Shown in pieces: positions 62,301 through 64,000 of a DNA stretch of 64,000 nt (the stretch's first letter is position 1; each line of letters opens with the position of its first letter). The notes beneath the pieces are model-generated. The model saw nothing but the letters and a program-made list of their open reading frames with translations. It ran no database searches and was not told where the DNA came from. The stretch lies in contig JAUSFB010000030.1 in the NCBI GenBank assembly GCA_030651575.1, positions 331,623 through 395,622 of the forward strand, in the 5' to 3' direction. Source of the DNA: Phaeospirillum sp. (GTDB lineage Bacteria > Pseudomonadota > Alphaproteobacteria > Rhodospirillales > Magnetospirillaceae). The position numbers were made by a program, and so were the translations under genes.

Positions 62301-62800
62301 ATCCCAAGGTCTTCACCGATTACGCCGTTCATCACCGCCATTTCGGCGATGTCTCCATGCTGCCCACGGACGTATTCTTTTACGGGATGCAGCCGGGTCA
62401 GGAGATCACCATCGACCTGGAGAAGGGAAAGAGTCTGGTGGTGCGCTTCCTGGCCATCGCCGACGCCGACGAGGATGGCGAGCGCAAGGTCTTCTTTGAA
62501 CTGAACGGCCAGCCCCGCACCGTCCGGGTCACCGACCGGACGGTGGCCCCCGCCCGTGTGGCGCGGCCCAAGGCGGAAGCCGGTAACCCTAACCATGTGC
62601 CGGCCCCCATGCCCGGTCTGGTGGTCAGCGTCGCCGTCCATGCCGGTCAGGCGGTGGAAAAGGGCGATCTGCTGGTGGCTATCGAGGCCATGAAGATGGA
62701 AACCGCCGTCCGCGCCGAACGCGCCGGTACGGTGGCCTCGGTCGCCGTCGCCCCCGGCACCCAGGTCGAGGCCAAGGACCTGCTGGTGGTGATGGGCTGA
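59339..62800 (+). CDS. pyc: Pyruvate carboxylase
   Basis: Biotin carboxylase domain (KLLVANRGEIAIRICRAATELG), carboxyltransferase (LLTDTTFRDAHQSLIATRMR), biotinyl site AIEAMKMETAV. Confidence 0.98.
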   Translation: MTAAASASIHIRKLLVANRGEIAIRICRAATELGLATVAIYSVEDRFALHRFKADESYLVGKGRGPVDAYLAIDEIVHVAREAGCDAVHPGYGFLAENPDFADAVRAAGMIFVGPSSDVMRLLGNKVAARNLAAAAGVPVMPATGPLPADPEGCLRLAAEVGYPLMLKASWGGGGRGMRVVEDPDELIELVGMARREAKSAFGNDEVYLEKLVRRARHVEVQVLGDSKGNLVHLFERDCSVQRRNQKVVERAPAPYLDGRQRAELCASALKLAQAARYENAGTVEFLMDMDTEQFYFIEVNPRVQVEHTVTEVVTGIDIVKAQIRIAGGGSIGSPGSDVPKQADIRLNGHAIQCRITTEDPGNAFIPDYGRITAYRGAAGFGIRLDGGTAFSGALITRFYDSLLEKVTAWAPTPEEAIARMDRALREFRIRGVATNLTFLEAVISHPRFVGCAYTTRFIDETPELFAHQDRRDRATRILRFVGEVMVNGNPEVAGLAKPKTLALPEAPAHPLGAPPAGARQLLDQLGAEGLAKWMLEQKRVLLTDTTFRDAHQSLIATRMRSYDLQAAAPAYAHLLPGLFSVECWGGATFDVAMRFLKEDPWERLAGFRNAMPNLLLQMLLRSANAVGYTNYPDNVVKHFVAQAAESGVDVFRVFDSLNWVENMRVAMDAVRDTGKVCEAAICYTGDIFDPARSKYDLKYYVAMAKDLEKAGAHILGIKDMAGLAKPRAIAALVKTLKQEIGLPIHFHTHDTSGLSASSVLAAVEAGVDAVDAAMDSMSGLTSQPPLGSLCAALAHHDRDPGLDQGALNTLSRYWEGVRAVYAPFEADIRSGTADVYRHEMPGGQYTNLRAQARSLGVEQHWDWVAQAYADVNRMFGDVVKVTPTSKVVGDMALMMVTGNLTPADVLDPDKEIAFPESVVSFFRGDLGQPVGGFPEALQKKVLNGARPITVRPGAVLPPADFGVVRAEAEKKAGRKISEAELASYLMYPKVFTDYAVHHRHFGDVSMLPTDVFFYGMQPGQEITIDLEKGKSLVVRFLAIADADEDGERKVFFELNGQPRTVRVTDRTVAPARVARPKAEAGNPNHVPAPMPGLVVSVAVHAGQAVEKGDLLVAIEAMKMETAVRAERAGTVASVAVAPGTQVEAKDLLVVMG

Positions 62801-62847
62801 TCCGCCTCTTTCGCGGAATCATGCGGTCCCGCCCGGCGTTAAAACGA

Positions 62848-62883
62848 AAAAGCCCCTCTTCCCGGCCGGGAAGAGGGGCTTTT
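62848..62883. terminator. Perfect 36-bp palindromic bidirectional terminator between pyc and hbd
   Basis: AAAAGCCCCTCTTCCCGGCCGGGAAGAGGGGCTTTT. Confidence 0.9.
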
Positions 62884-62903
62884 CTAACCCAGACCCTGCC
62901 GGA

Positions 62904-63782
62904 TCAGCGGGTCGGAACCGGGGCTTCGCCGGTATAGTCGTAGAAGCCGCGACCGGTCTTGCGACCCAGCCAGCCGGCCTCCACATACTTCACCAGCAGC
63001 GGGCAGGGGCGATACTTGCTGTCGGCGAGGCCTTCATGCAGCACCTGCATGACCGCCAGACAGGTGTCCAGGCCGATGAAGTCGGCCAGTTCCAGCGGAC
63101 CCATCGGGTGGTTGGCGCCCAGCTTCATGGCGGTGTCGATGCAGGTCACCGAGCCGACGCCCTCGTACAGGGTGTAGACGGCTTCGTTGATCATGGGCAG
63201 CAGGATGCGGTTGACGATGAAGGCCGGGAAATCCTCGGCCGAAACCGGCTTCTTGCCCAGCTTCAGGGTCATCTCGCGCACCAGGGCGAAGGTTTCCTCG
63301 CTGGTGGCGATGCCGCGGATCAGCTCGACCAGCTGCATCACCGGCACCGGGTTCATGAAGTGCATGCCCATGAACTTGGCGGGGCGGTCGGTGGCGGCGC
63401 CCAGGCGGGTGATGGACAGCGAGGAGGTGTTGGACGCGATATGGGCTTCGGGCTTCAGCACCGGGCACAGCTGCTGGAAGATCAGGCGCTTGATCTTCTC
63501 GTCTTCGGTGGCGGCCTCGATCACCAGATCGGAATCGCCGAAATCGGCATAGGCGGTGGTGGTCTTGATGCGCGACAGGGTGCCGGTCATCTCGGCTTCG
63601 GTCAGCTTGCCCTTGGAGACGGCGCGGCTGAGGTTCTTCTGGATGACGCCGAGGCCCTTCTTGAGCGCCTCTTCGCTGATATCGAGCAGGATGATGTCAA
63701 AGCCGGACGCGGCGCAGACATGGGCGATGCCGCTTCCCATCTGGCCTGCGCCGATGACACCGATTTTCTGGATAGCAGTCAT
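62904..63782 (-). CDS. hbd: 3-hydroxybutyryl-CoA dehydrogenase
   Basis: [77 protein letters not shown]. Confidence 0.97.
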   Translation of the reverse strand: MTAIQKIGVIGAGQMGSGIAHVCAASGFDIILLDISEEALKKGLGVIQKNLSRAVSKGKLTEAEMTGTLSRIKTTTAYADFGDSDLVIEAATEDEKIKRLIFQQLCPVLKPEAHIASNTSSLSITRLGAATDRPAKFMGMHFMNPVPVMQLVELIRGIATSEETFALVREMTLKLGKKPVSAEDFPAFIVNRILLPMINEAVYTLYEGVGSVTCIDTAMKLGANHPMGPLELADFIGLDTCLAVMQVLHEGLADSKYRPCPLLVKYVEAGWLGRKTGRGFYDYTGEAPVPTR

Positions 63783-63825
63783 GTATGGCTCCCGGTTGAT
63801 GGGCGGCTAGCGCCAATGAAAGAAG

Positions 63826-64000
63826 TTATTTGCCGAGTTCGGCGGACAGTTCGGGCAATACCTTGAACAGATCGGCCACCAGGCCGTAATCGGCCACCTG
63901 GAAGATGGGGGCCTCTTCGTCCTTGTTGATGGCGACGATGACCTTGGAGTCCTTCATGCCGGCGAGGTGCTGGATGGCGCCCGAGATGCCGACCGCGATA
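63826..64000 (-). CDS. etfA: Electron transfer flavoprotein alpha subunit, C-terminal part (truncated by window)
   Basis: Minus-strand translation ...[57 protein letters not shown]; absent from ORF track because its start is outside the window. Confidence 0.92.
   Translation of the reverse strand, partial: IAVGISGAIQHLAGMKDSKVIVAINKDEEAPIFQVADYGLVADLFKVLPELSAELGK

Noticed and set aside
59303-62641. 1112-aa minus-strand ORF antisense to pyc
   Set aside because: High-GC antisense artefact; plus strand is unambiguous pyruvate carboxylase over the full length.
62848-62883. Perfect 36-bp palindrome as a novel regulatory element
   Set aside because: Convergent gene arrangement and A/T-flanked GC stem fit an ordinary bidirectional terminator.

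Overview
A GC-rich alphaproteobacterial chromosomal window. Its style and gene content suggest Rhodospirillales, possibly Magnetospirillum-like; this is inference only. It is almost entirely coding, with no rRNA, tRNA, CRISPR array, transposase or prophage recognised. Most of it is core metabolism and housekeeping: UbiD decarboxylase, AddB, an AmgK/MurU/TsaE/XerC block, PriA, the F1 ATP synthase operon atpHAGDC, FolC, FolD, Pgi, MutL, QueE/QueD, an ABC-F ATPase, Ndk, PdxH, pyruvate carboxylase, 3-hydroxybutyryl-CoA dehydrogenase and the C-terminus of EtfA. Accessory points of interest: (i) a PIN toxin whose downstream ribbon-helix-helix antitoxin is frameshifted at a 7-G tract; (ii) an extremely His-rich small protein (about 38 His in 98 aa) close to a Ni/Co ECF-type uptake cluster whose three exported or N-out components all appear to mature to an Ala-His N-terminus; (iii) an AT-rich island with a perfect 20-bp palindrome upstream of an unrecognised 400-aa gene; (iv) a degenerate GGDEF/EAL-like protein; (v) a hemerythrin fused to a large unknown domain; (vi) addB without adjacent addA; (vii) a nested dyad between a GntR/FadR regulator and pyc; (viii) mosaic intergenic repeats and a strong hairpin between atpD and atpC. 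No clearly new multi-gene system could be demonstrated from sequence alone.
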